The notes beneath the pieces are model-generated. The model was not told where the DNA came from. It did not search any database and worked only from the letters and a program-made list of their open reading frames with translations. Positions 47,830 through 55,826 of a DNA stretch of 64,000 nucleotides are shown here, piece by piece (the first letter of the stretch is position 1; each line of letters starts with the position of its first letter). The position numbers and the translations under genes were made by a program. This DNA comes from AC-38 sp033856025 (GTDB taxonomy: Bacteria; Actinomycetota; Thermoleophilia; Solirubrobacterales; Solirubrobacteraceae), in NCBI GenBank assembly GCA_033856025.1, contig JAWVFQ010000020.1, positions 1 through 64,000 of the forward strand, written 5' to 3'.

Positions 47830-49283
47830 CAGCCGCCGCCTCCCGGGATGCTCGGGTCGCGCGTCGTCTTCTCGGTGGTGGCCGACTGGGTGCCCGGCAC
47901 GTTGCCGATGACCGTACGGCCCGTCAGGTAGGGCTCCTGCCCGGCCTCGCACTCGCGGGGCTGGCCCGGCGAGGCGGTGTTCGGGTACGGGTTGAAGTGC
48001 AGGTGGTTGGTCTGGTCGGGGCCGTTGGCCGGGGCGGAGGAGGGGCCGCCCTCGTTGTTGGGCCCGGAGGGCGCCAGCACGACGATGAACCGCTGCCAGG
48101 TTCCGTTGGTGTCGCCCTCGGAGAGCAGGCTGGCCGTGTTGCGGAAGAACAGCGTGGCGTAGTTGCACACGGTCTGGGCCGGGGTGAGCGAGCGCAGCGT
48201 CGGGTCCAGCGAGCGCACGAGCCGCGTGAGGCCGCGCACGCCCATCGGGACCTGCGGGTCGTTGGCGAAGCGCTCCAGCGACTGGAACAGCGGGATCAGG
48301 CGGCGGTTGAGGATCTGCGAGCGGATGAGCGTCGGCGTGCCGATCTCCAGCGCGCTGGCCAGGTCGGGCGCGGCGCGGCGCAGGGCGGCGACGCCCGGGC
48401 GCAGGTCGTGGAACAGCCCCTGGTTGTTGGCCAGGAAGACGCGCTGGAACGGGAAGTCTCGGATGGCCTCGTCCAGCGCGGGCGGCCCGCCGCTGATGGA
48501 GTCCTGGATGAACGGCCGCGCGACGTCGGCCAGCGCGCGGAACGTGACGTCGAGGTTGACGAACAGCCGCGCCTGCTGCTCGGCCACGGGCGCGACCTCG
48601 CTCGCCGCCTGGTTGAGCGCGCGGAAGAACCGCGACAGCTCGGTGTTCGGGTCGGCCAGGTTGCGCGTGACCTTCTCCAGGTTGGGCAGCAGCTGCGGCA
48701 GGACCTCGATGGCGTTGTTGAGGCTCTCCCCCCGGCCGGCGAAGGCGTTGCCGAACTCCAGCAGGTTGACCTGCGAGGCCGCGCGCGTGGGCTGGTCGAA
48801 GATGTTGAAGACCTGGTCGATCTCCACGGGCTGCGGAGTGGCGTTCTTCAACGGAATCGTGTCCCCGCTGCGGAACGACGGCGCGGCCCGGCCCCCGGCC
48901 AGCTTGCGGTTGCCCAGCGTGATCTCGACGTACTTCAGGCCCAGGGCCGAGCGCGAGCGCACGATCAGCGTCGAGTCCTTGGGGAGCGGCTTGACGGTGG
49001 TCTGCAGCTTGAGGGTGAGCAGCGCGGTGACGCTGCCGTCGCGGTGCCGTCGCGGCTTGATCTCGCTGACCACGCCCACGCGCGAGCCGCCCATGCGCAC
49101 GTCGTTGCCCTGGACGAGGTTGGTGGCGCTGGGCACGTCGGCCTTGAGCTCGTAGACCGGGACGAACGGCAGGCCGTTGTTGGCGTTGTAGGCCAGGAAC
49201 ACGGCGACGATCGTCACCAGCGTCGTGGCCGCGCCGATGAGGACGGGGTTGCCCGCGATGGAGCTGGCGCCGCGGCGGTTCAC
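47829..49283 (-). CDS. Mce/MlaD-family protein (third of six)
   Basis: Mce protein of 484 residues. The helix at about 13-31 (VLIGAATTLVTIVAVFLAY) anchors it; the MCE domain (about 38-120) contains YELKADVPSATNLVQGNDVRMGGSRVGVV and SALGLKYVEITLG. The helical stretch (about 145-330) includes VTRNLADPNTELSRFFRALN and ARLFVNLDVTFRALAD. The C-terminal part holds QTVCNYATLFFRNTASLLSEG and a Cys-containing segment (GQPRECEAGQEPYLTG). GTG at 49283 overlaps the previous stop by four bases. Confidence 0.9.
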   Translation of the reverse strand: MNRRGASSIAGNPVLIGAATTLVTIVAVFLAYNANNGLPFVPVYELKADVPSATNLVQGNDVRMGGSRVGVVSEIKPRRHRDGSVTALLTLKLQTTVKPLPKDSTLIVRSRSALGLKYVEITLGNRKLAGGRAAPSFRSGDTIPLKNATPQPVEIDQVFNIFDQPTRAASQVNLLEFGNAFAGRGESLNNAIEVLPQLLPNLEKVTRNLADPNTELSRFFRALNQAASEVAPVAEQQARLFVNLDVTFRALADVARPFIQDSISGGPPALDEAIRDFPFQRVFLANNQGLFHDLRPGVAALRRAAPDLASALEIGTPTLIRSQILNRRLIPLFQSLERFANDPQVPMGVRGLTRLVRSLDPTLRSLTPAQTVCNYATLFFRNTASLLSEGDTNGTWQRFIVVLAPSGPNNEGGPSSAPANGPDQTNHLHFNPYPNTASPGQPRECEAGQEPYLTGRTVIGNVPGTQSATTEKTTRDPSIPGGGG

Positions 49284-50830
49284 GCGCCGCTCCCGAGGAG
49301 GTAGTCGAGCAGGCCCTGGCGCGGATCGGGCGGGGGTCCCGGCGTCCGTACGGGCGCCTGGCCGCCGCCGGCGACCGGCGCGGCCGCGGGAGCCTTCGCG
49401 CCCGTGGTCGCCGAGCGCGATCCCGGCAGCAGGTTGCCCAGTCGCCCCGGCAGCGCGATCGACGGCAGGTCGACCTTGCGCTGGACCGCGCCGGTGTCAC
49501 CGGGCCGGCCCACCTGGGCCACCCGGCCGCCCGCCAGCGCCGCCGCCTGCGCCTTCAGCTGCGCGCGCTGCGCGGCGGTCAGATGCGACGACGCGGCGGC
49601 CGAGCTCTCGAAGTTCGACGAGCAGCCGCCCGCGGGTGTCGTGGCGTAGGTGGTGCAGAGGTTCACGATCAGCGCGGCCCGCAGGTAGTGGCCGAACTGG
49701 TCGAACCCGTTGATCGCGGCCACCTGGTAGAAGGTGTAGTCGAGGATCCGCTCGACGCCACCGGTCTTCTGGAAGGAGTCCAGCAGCGCCGCCGCGTTGG
49801 CCGCCACCGGCCGCGCCGCGATCGCGAAGCGCCCCAGCTCCTGGATGGTCGGGCGCGACTTGGTCAGCGCCGGGCCGCCGATGGCCGCCGCCTGGCCCAG
49901 GGTGCGCAGCGCGGGCGTCGACGCGTTGGCGAACGGGCCGAGCTGGCGCACCAGCCGGTTGATCGCCGGGGCCTGCGCGCCGAGGTCGGCGAACACCGGC
50001 GTCGCCTCGTCGGCCAGCGCGCCGAGGCGCACCATCGTCGGGCGCAGCTCGCGCAGGAATGTCGGCAGCTTGCGGAAGTTGTCCTCCAGGGCGGCCCCGC
50101 GCTCGGCCGTGGCCTGCGCGACGGTCGCGGACTGCGCGAACTGGTCGGCCACCGCCTGGCGCTCGCGGGCCAGCGGCGCCAGGACCGCGTCGGAGTTGCG
50201 CGCGAGGTCACCCAGCACCTGGTTCTGGTCGGCCAGGATCTTCAGCACGCGGTCGGTCTGCAGCAGCGCGGGGTCGGCGCGGCGGATCGTGTCGTTGAGG
50301 TCCTTACCGCGCCCGGCCACCGCGACGCCCAGCTCTCCCAGGATCACGGACAGCCGCTCGGCGTAGGGCTGGCGCAGGGTGTTGTTGATCAGGTCGATGT
50401 CCACCGGGGTCGACGTCTGGCTCACCGGCAGCAGGTGCTCGCCCTTGCCCTTGCCGTCGCGGATCTTCGGCAGCGCCGGCGGCAGCGGCTGACCCACCGC
50501 GCGCGGCTGCGTCGGGGTGCACTCCACGAACTTCTCGCCGATCAGCGACTGCGGGCGGATGGTGCAGGTGGCGTCGCGGCGGAAGTCCTGGAACCCCGGC
50601 TCGGTGATGTCGATCGTCACCGCGGCCCGCTTGTCCGGCGTGACGTCCAGGGCGACGATCTTGCCCACGTTGACGCCGGCGATCTTCACGTCCTCGCCCG
50701 GGATCACCGACACGGCGTTGTCGAAGATCGCGCGGACCTTGTAGCTGCTCTTCGTGCTGCTGGCGCCCGTCCCCAGCACGGCCAGCGTCAGCGCGCTGAG
50801 GACGATCGCGATGCCGGCGACGCGCTTCAC
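49280..50830 (-). CDS. Mce/MlaD-family protein (second of six)
   Basis: Mce protein of 516 residues. The N-terminal helix (about 4-24, VAGIAIVLSALTLAVLGTG) is followed by the MCE domain at about 30-115 (KVRAIFDNAVSVIPGEDVKIAGVNVGKIVALDV, SLIGEKFVECTPTQPRAVG). Unlike the others the domain contains two Cys (ATCTIRP, VECTPTQ). A long helical region to about 360 has the repeated pattern typical of tunnel-forming Mce proteins. The C-terminal part has a Cys-pair region (IVNLCTTYATTPAGGCSSN) and a Pro/Ala-rich end. Start GTG 50830 with a 4-base overlap. Confidence 0.9.
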   Translation of the reverse strand: MKRVAGIAIVLSALTLAVLGTGASSTKSSYKVRAIFDNAVSVIPGEDVKIAGVNVGKIVALDVTPDKRAAVTIDITEPGFQDFRRDATCTIRPQSLIGEKFVECTPTQPRAVGQPLPPALPKIRDGKGKGEHLLPVSQTSTPVDIDLINNTLRQPYAERLSVILGELGVAVAGRGKDLNDTIRRADPALLQTDRVLKILADQNQVLGDLARNSDAVLAPLARERQAVADQFAQSATVAQATAERGAALEDNFRKLPTFLRELRPTMVRLGALADEATPVFADLGAQAPAINRLVRQLGPFANASTPALRTLGQAAAIGGPALTKSRPTIQELGRFAIAARPVAANAAALLDSFQKTGGVERILDYTFYQVAAINGFDQFGHYLRAALIVNLCTTYATTPAGGCSSNFESSAAASSHLTAAQRAQLKAQAAALAGGRVAQVGRPGDTGAVQRKVDLPSIALPGRLGNLLPGSRSATTGAKAPAAAPVAGGGQAPVRTPGPPPDPRQGLLDYLLGSGA

Positions 50831-52230
50831 GGTCCGGGCGGGACCACCGCAGGGTCGCAGTCCAGGGTGCCGCTGCTGTCGCGCCAGGGGGCGCTGCCGT
50901 CGGCCGGCGGCTGGGCCGCGGCGCCGGGGCAGCGGCGCGGCGCCGGGAAGAAGTAGTTGGGCACGCCGTTGGCGTTCAGGCGCGCCGACGGGTCCTGCGG
51001 CGTCAGGGTCGGCCCGGCCGGGCTGTCGTTGAACTGGAAGGCGTTGAACTGCGGGGCGATGCGCGCGTAGTGGCCGTTGGCGTCGTAGGGCGACGCCGTG
51101 ACTCCGAAGTCGCGGAACCAGCCGACGAGCTCGGGCGTGTAGGGACGGATGAAGTCGATGACCGGCCCCGACTTCTTCAGCGCGGCGATCGCGTTGGTGG
51201 AGAACGGGCCGGTGAGCGCGGCCAGCCGCGGGACCTTGCGCAGCAGGTCGACCGCGTCGTTGTTGGGGCCGGGCTGGCGGACCAGCCTGCGCAGGTCGGC
51301 GATCGTCGGGCGCGCGGCGGCGACCAGGGGCCGCAGCTCCCGGAAGAACGGCGCCAGGCGGGGCGCCACGGGCTTGGACGCGTTGACCAGCACGTCGAGG
51401 TCGCCGAGCGTCGCGCGCAGGTTGACGAACGTGGAGTTGCCCCGGCGCAGCGTGGTCGGCAGCACCTCGAGCGCCGTGCTGAACGACGCGTTCTCGTTGG
51501 CGATCGCGCCGGCGGTCGCGTTGGCGTTGGACACCAGGCTCGTCAGGTCGCTGCGGCGGTCGGCCAGCGCGGTCACCAGCGCCGAGGACTCCACGATGAA
51601 GCGGGTGAGCGCGTCCTGGTCGGAGTTGGCCTCGCGCACCAGCTGCGTGGTGGACTGGATGAACGGGTTGAAGTACTGGAAGGACTGGTTGGTCTCGCGC
51701 TGGCGCCCGTCGTACTGCTGCGCCGAGCCCTGGATGACGTCCTGGAGGCCCTTGCGCGTCCGCGGGTCCAGCGTGTTGAACAGCTGGTCGAGGTCGACCG
51801 GCGTGGTCGTGCGCTGCGTCGAGATCGTCTGCCCGTCCTTGAGCTGCGGCGCGCTGTTGGGCCCGAGCTGGAGCGAGATGTAGCGGTTGGCGATGCCCGA
51901 CAGGGAGGTCGAGCGGATGACCGCGGAGGTGCCCTCGTGCAGCGGCGTGAACTCCTTCATCGCGATCGTGACCTGAGCCTGGTTGTTGTTGGTCAGGTCG
52001 ATGGTCTTGATCGTGCCGACCGCGCGCCCGCCCACCTGGACCTGGTCGCCCTTGACCAGCTGGCCCGCGTTCTGGAAGCGCAGCTTGTACGTCGTCTCGC
52101 TGCCGCCCGTGAGCAGGATCACCGCCACCACCACGACCGCGGCCGCGATCGCGCCCACCGCGATGACGCGGGCGACTGTGAGTCCGGGTGAAGTGGGTGC
52201 CGTGCTGTCGGCGGGCGGGGGTGGGGTCAA
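50827..52230 (-). CDS. Mce/MlaD-family protein (first of six)
   Basis: Mce protein of 467 residues. Head is Pro-rich (MTPPPPADSTAPTSPG), then a helix at about 19-42 (VARVIAVGAIAAAVVVVAVILL), the MCE domain at about 48-125 (YKLRFQNAGQLVKGDQVQVGGRAVGTIKTIDL, LSGIANRYISLQLGP) and a helical stretch to about 340. The C-terminal part has a Pro-rich end with one PRRCPGAAAQPP segment. The start used is TTG at 52230, because the upstream in-frame region has a stop (TAA) and no other ATG or GTG; an AGGAA lies right before it. A later GTG (about codon 24) would remove part of the helix. It follows the ATPase gene by 67 bases. Confidence 0.88.
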   Translation of the reverse strand: MTPPPPADSTAPTSPGLTVARVIAVGAIAAAVVVVAVILLTGGSETTYKLRFQNAGQLVKGDQVQVGGRAVGTIKTIDLTNNNQAQVTIAMKEFTPLHEGTSAVIRSTSLSGIANRYISLQLGPNSAPQLKDGQTISTQRTTTPVDLDQLFNTLDPRTRKGLQDVIQGSAQQYDGRQRETNQSFQYFNPFIQSTTQLVREANSDQDALTRFIVESSALVTALADRRSDLTSLVSNANATAGAIANENASFSTALEVLPTTLRRGNSTFVNLRATLGDLDVLVNASKPVAPRLAPFFRELRPLVAAARPTIADLRRLVRQPGPNNDAVDLLRKVPRLAALTGPFSTNAIAALKKSGPVIDFIRPYTPELVGWFRDFGVTASPYDANGHYARIAPQFNAFQFNDSPAGPTLTPQDPSARLNANGVPNYFFPAPRRCPGAAAQPPADGSAPWRDSSGTLDCDPAVVPPGP

Positions 52231-52297
52231 TTCCTGGGGTGCGGGGGTACGCTGGGGTTAAAGTCGAGAGTGAGGGTTGGGCCGTCGAAGAAGCCCC

Positions 52298-53452
52298 CTA
52301 CTCCATGCCGAGGGGGCCCTGCGACTCGCCCGACAGGAACTGCCGGACGAAGGCGTTGTCGGAGTCGAAGAGCTCCTTGGCCGGGCCGGACTCGACGATC
52401 CGTCCCTTCCACAGCACGCAGATGTGCTCGGCCACCCGCCGCGCGCTCATGATGTCGTGCGTGATCACGCAGTAGGCGCCGCCGTTCTCGTCGTGCACCT
52501 CCTGGATCAGCTCGCACAGCAGCGCCGTGCGGACCGGATCCAGGCCCGAGTCGGGCTCGTCGAACAGCACGATGTCGGGATCGAGGACCAGTGCGCGCGC
52601 GAACCCCGCTCGCTTGCGCATCCCACCCGACAGCTCGTTGGGCATCTTGTCGCCGGCATCGGCCAGGCCGACCTCCCGCAGGCGGCGATTGACGATCTCC
52701 CCGACCTCCTCCTCGCTCTTGTCCGTGTGCTGGCGGAGCGGGAAGGCCACGTTGTCGTAGAGGTTCATCGACCCGAAGAGCGCGCCGTCCTGGAAGAGGA
52801 CGCCGAACTTCTTGCGCATGTCGAAGAGCTCGTCGTCCTGCATGTTGGGCACGGACTCGCCGTGGACGAGGACGTCGCCGTCGTCGGGGTAGAGCAGCCC
52901 GACCATGTGCTTGATGCACACGGACTTGCCGGTGCCCGACGGGCCGAGGATCATCGAGATGCGCCCCTCGGGCAGGCCCATGTTCAGGCCGCGCAGGATG
53001 CGGTTGCGGCCGAAGGCCTTGTGGACGTCGATGAACTCGATGGCGTCCGGCACGCCCGTGGGGCGCTTGAGGCCGGTGTGCCACTGGTACTCGTCGGCGT
53101 CCTCGGACTCGGGCTCGGACACGACCGCCACGCGCGAGGACTCCTCCTGCGCCTGCGGCTCCTCCTGCGCCGGCGGCTCGGCCTGCGCGGCGGGCTCGGC
53201 CACGGCGGCCGGCTCGGCCGGCGCCTCCGCCTGCGCGGCCTCGGGGGCCGGCTCCTGCGCGGCGGCGGGCGCCTCGACGGGCGGCGGCTGCTCGCCGCCG
53301 GCGGCGGCGGGCGGCCCGGCCGGGGCCTCGGTCGGCGCCGGGGCCTCCTTCTCGGGCCAGTCGGCGGTCTCGCCCTGCGGGTCCTGCTCGGGGGGCTCCG
53401 CCGGGCTCTCGCCCTCCCCGTCCCTGCCTCTACCGATTCCGAACGGCGACAT
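52298..53452 (-). CDS. MlaF/MceG-type ABC ATPase with long disordered N-terminal extension
   Basis: ATPase powering the YrbE/Mce lipid transporter, 384 residues. The ABC domain starts at about 137 (IEFIDVHKAFGRNRILRGLNM) and has Walker A GPSGTGKS (170-177), a Q-loop (FQDGALFGSMN), signature LSGGMRKRAGFARAL, Walker B DIVLFDEPDSGLD and His in VITHDIMSA, close to MlaF/Mkl. The first 135 residues are low-complexity (Pro/Ala/Glu/Gln, for example QAEPPAQEEPQAQEE), disordered and acidic, absent from MlaF of proteobacteria. In mycobacteria MceG is unlinked; here it sits between the permease and Mce genes. ATG 53452, after YrbEB by two bases, with a GGAGG site. Confidence 0.92.
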   Translation of the reverse strand: MSPFGIGRGRDGEGESPAEPPEQDPQGETADWPEKEAPAPTEAPAGPPAAAGGEQPPPVEAPAAAQEPAPEAAQAEAPAEPAAVAEPAAQAEPPAQEEPQAQEESSRVAVVSEPESEDADEYQWHTGLKRPTGVPDAIEFIDVHKAFGRNRILRGLNMGLPEGRISMILGPSGTGKSVCIKHMVGLLYPDDGDVLVHGESVPNMQDDELFDMRKKFGVLFQDGALFGSMNLYDNVAFPLRQHTDKSEEEVGEIVNRRLREVGLADAGDKMPNELSGGMRKRAGFARALVLDPDIVLFDEPDSGLDPVRTALLCELIQEVHDENGGAYCVITHDIMSARRVAEHICVLWKGRIVESGPAKELFDSDNAFVRQFLSGESQGPLGME

Positions 53453-53454
53453 GC

Positions 53455-54249
53455 CTAACCTCCGATCGGGGCGCGTGGATTGGCGCCCCAGAAGACCTGT
53501 GTCCCGAGCATCCCGATGAGGTGCACGAGGACGATGTTGACGACCATGGACTTCGCTGTCGCGGTGCCCACCCCTACGGGGCCGCCGCCGGCGTTGTAGC
53601 CGTAGTAGCAGCCGACGAGGACGATGACCGTGGCCATCGCCATCCCCTTGATCACGCTGTACACCAAGTCCGGTGGATTCTGGAACATCCAGAAAATCAG
53701 GAAGAAGCCACCCGACGAGACCTCGCCTATCTGCTCGACCACCGCCAGGTAGGAGGCGAAGAACCCCGCTCCCACGGCCGCGATGTACATGAAGGGCAGC
53801 ACCATCCAGGCGGCTAGCAGCCGCGTGGCGCACAGGAAGGTCATGGAGTCGATGCCCATCACCTCGAGGGCGTCGATCTCGTCGGAGATGCGCATCGAGC
53901 CCAGCTCGGCCACGATCCCGGTGCCCACCTTGGCGGCCATCATGTACCCGAAGGCGTACGGGACGAGCTCGCGCAGGTCGCACCACGCCGAGAAGACGCC
54001 CGCGTAGGCGGGGGCGCCGACCGAGCGGTTGAAGTAGGCGCCCTCGATGCCGCACTGCAGGCCGATGATGAAGACCAGGCCCCAGATGACCAGGGTGCTG
54101 GAGAGGATGAGGATCCCGGCCTGGCGCAGCGCCTCGCCGAAGAAGCGAAAGACGCGCGCACCGAAGACGTCGCGCAGGACGCGGCCCATGAACTTGGCCA
54201 TGTCCCCCGTGGAGGCGAGCCAGTCCCGGGGGACGGCGAGGCCGCGCAT
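53455..54249 (-). CDS. MlaE/YrbE-family permease (second of two)
   Basis: Inner-membrane permease of the Mce lipid transporter, 264 residues, with about five or six helices. Family marks include the amphipathic head (FMGRVLRDVFGARVFRFFGEALRQAG), GTGIVAELGSMRISDEIDALEVMGID (the conserved cytoplasmic MlaE segment, about residues 111-136), and LVGCYYGYNAGGGPVGVGTATAKSMV. The ATG at 54249 directly follows the first permease's stop, with no gap, so the two are made in stoichiometric amounts. It precedes the ATPase gene. Confidence 0.92.
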   Translation of the reverse strand: MRGLAVPRDWLASTGDMAKFMGRVLRDVFGARVFRFFGEALRQAGILILSSTLVIWGLVFIIGLQCGIEGAYFNRSVGAPAYAGVFSAWCDLRELVPYAFGYMMAAKVGTGIVAELGSMRISDEIDALEVMGIDSMTFLCATRLLAAWMVLPFMYIAAVGAGFFASYLAVVEQIGEVSSGGFFLIFWMFQNPPDLVYSVIKGMAMATVIVLVGCYYGYNAGGGPVGVGTATAKSMVVNIVLVHLIGMLGTQVFWGANPRAPIGG

Positions 54250-55056
54250 CTAGCGGATCACCGTGATCTCGGGGTGGGTGGCCAGCAGGGTCTGGGTGAA
54301 TACGTAGTTGAACGCGAACACGCCCAGGAACGCGATCACCACGGCCTGGTTGACCGCGCGTCCCACGCCCTCGGCGCCGCCCGACGCGGTCATGCCCTTG
54401 TAGCAGCACACGATCGCGATGATCGCCCCGAACAACGTGGTCTTCAGGACCGACCCCCACAGGTCCGTCGTGGAGGCGTTGGTGAAGAACGTCGCCCAAA
54501 ACGGGCCGAGTGGCGCCCCGTTGACCAGCGTGGCCAGGATCCCCCCGAAGATCCCGAACAAAAGCGCGTAGATGTCAAACAGCCCCGTCACCAACATCAA
54601 CGCCAAAAACCGCGGGACGACGAGGTTCTTGACCGGATCCACACCCAACACCTGCAGCGCGTCGAGCTCCTCACGGATCTTGCGCGCGCCCAGGTCCGCC
54701 GTGATCGCCGTGCCCGCCACCCCCGCCAACACGATCGCGTCAACGAACGGCGCGAACTCCCGAATCGACGCCAGCACGAAGAAACCACCCAGGCGATCCA
54801 GCGCCCCGAACAACACCAGGAAGTTGGCCGCCTGCAGACCCGGCGCGCCGTAACCGAAGGCCACCGTGGAGACCAGCAGCGGGAACCAACACAGCTTCAA
54901 CGCGAACAGAAACTGGCTCACGAACTCCCCGCCATACGGATACGGCGGGCGCAGGGCAGACACGATCGTCTTCCCCGTCAGGATCATCATGTCCCCGACC
55001 TCTTCGAGCAGGTTCTTCGTGGGAAGAAACGCTCGATCGGCGATGCTGCGAACCAT
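54250..55056 (-). CDS. MlaE/YrbE-family permease (first of two)
   Basis: First permease of the Mce operon, 268 residues. It has the family pattern: an amphipathic head (NLLEEVGDMMILTGKTIVSAL), FVDAIVLAGVAGTAITADLGARKIREELDALQVLGVDPVKNLVVPRF (the conserved segment, about 104-150), and IVCCYKGMTASGGAEGVGRAVNQAVV near the end. Roughly six hydrophobic segments. ATG 55056 lies 144 bases from the divergent lipoprotein gene at 55200. Part of its coding region (about 54480-54910) is richer in A and C runs than the rest of the operon. Confidence 0.92.
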   Translation of the reverse strand: MVRSIADRAFLPTKNLLEEVGDMMILTGKTIVSALRPPYPYGGEFVSQFLFALKLCWFPLLVSTVAFGYGAPGLQAANFLVLFGALDRLGGFFVLASIREFAPFVDAIVLAGVAGTAITADLGARKIREELDALQVLGVDPVKNLVVPRFLALMLVTGLFDIYALLFGIFGGILATLVNGAPLGPFWATFFTNASTTDLWGSVLKTTLFGAIIAIVCCYKGMTASGGAEGVGRAVNQAVVIAFLGVFAFNYVFTQTLLATHPEITVIR

Positions 55057-55183
55057 CTCTCTCCAGGTCCTCGTGTGGCGGCCACGGGAGCGCCGCTGGC
55101 TACGACATCCCGCGCGTGAAGCGTATGCGAACGCAGATGCCAATGCCAAACGGCAACCGACATGCCGCGCACGGGGCCCGTGT

Positions 55184-55189
55184 TAGGGT
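55184..55189 (+). promoter_or_regulatory. Putative -10 hexamer of the lipoprotein gene
   Basis: TAGGGT, 10 nt before the ATG at 55200. Confidence 0.4.
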
Positions 55190-55199
55190 TGCGCCGGGT

Positions 55200-55826
55200 A
55201 TGAGGGGTCGCGTTGCGTGTGTGGCGGCGGTCGCCGTCGTGGGTGTCGCCGGAGCCTCTGGCTGCGGGGGCGGAAAGGCGCAGGACGCCGACGAGCCGAG
55301 CGGCACGTTCCCGGTCGACATCGTCAAGGCGACCTTCCCCGCCAAGCAGCGCCTGGCCGACAACGTGACGCTCGAGATCACCGTCCGCAACGCCGGCCAA
55401 AAGGTCATCCCCAACCTCGCCGCGACCATCCGCGCCGGCGACAGGTCCGGGGAGGCGACGACCGAGGGCAACGCCCAGGCGTTCGCCGAGGCCAGCCAGG
55501 AGCCGGGCCTCGCGGACCCGTCGCGCCCGGTGTGGATCCTCAACGAGGGTCCGCGCGGCGGCGTGACCGCCTACACGAACACGTGGGCGCTGGGCAATCT
55601 CAAGCCCGGCCAGCAGAAGACGTTCACGTGGCACGTCACGGCGATCAAGCCCGGCGTGCACTCCATCCGCTACGAGGTGGCGGCGGGGCTGGACGGCAAG
55701 GCCAAGGCCGTGCTGTCCGGGGGCAGCCGGCGCCCGCAGGGCGCCTTCACGATCGACGTCTCCGGCGCCCCGGCCGACGCCCGCGTGGGCGACAACGGCC
55801 AGGTCATCCGGTCCCAGCCGCGCTAG
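55200..55826 (+). CDS. Lipoprotein with CARDB/Ig-like fold, divergent from the Mce operon
   Basis: Predicted lipoprotein of 208 residues. The signal peptide (about 1-20) ends in a lipobox-like ASGC, followed by Gly-rich spacer. The mature domain has beta-sandwich features: ADNVTLEITVRNAGQKVIPNLAATIRAG resembles the N-terminal strands of CARDB domains, and KPGQQKTFTWHVTAIKPGVHSIRYEVAAGLDG their later strands. No enzyme motif. ATG 55200 was preferred over an earlier in-frame ATG because it precedes the signal peptide and has TAGGGT 10 nt upstream. Its 3' end overlaps the convergent WS/DGAT gene by 23 bases. A role as envelope partner of the Mce system is only positional inference. Confidence 0.75.
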   Translation: MRGRVACVAAVAVVGVAGASGCGGGKAQDADEPSGTFPVDIVKATFPAKQRLADNVTLEITVRNAGQKVIPNLAATIRAGDRSGEATTEGNAQAFAEASQEPGLADPSRPVWILNEGPRGGVTAYTNTWALGNLKPGQQKTFTWHVTAIKPGVHSIRYEVAAGLDGKAKAVLSGGSRRPQGAFTIDVSGAPADARVGDNGQVIRSQPR

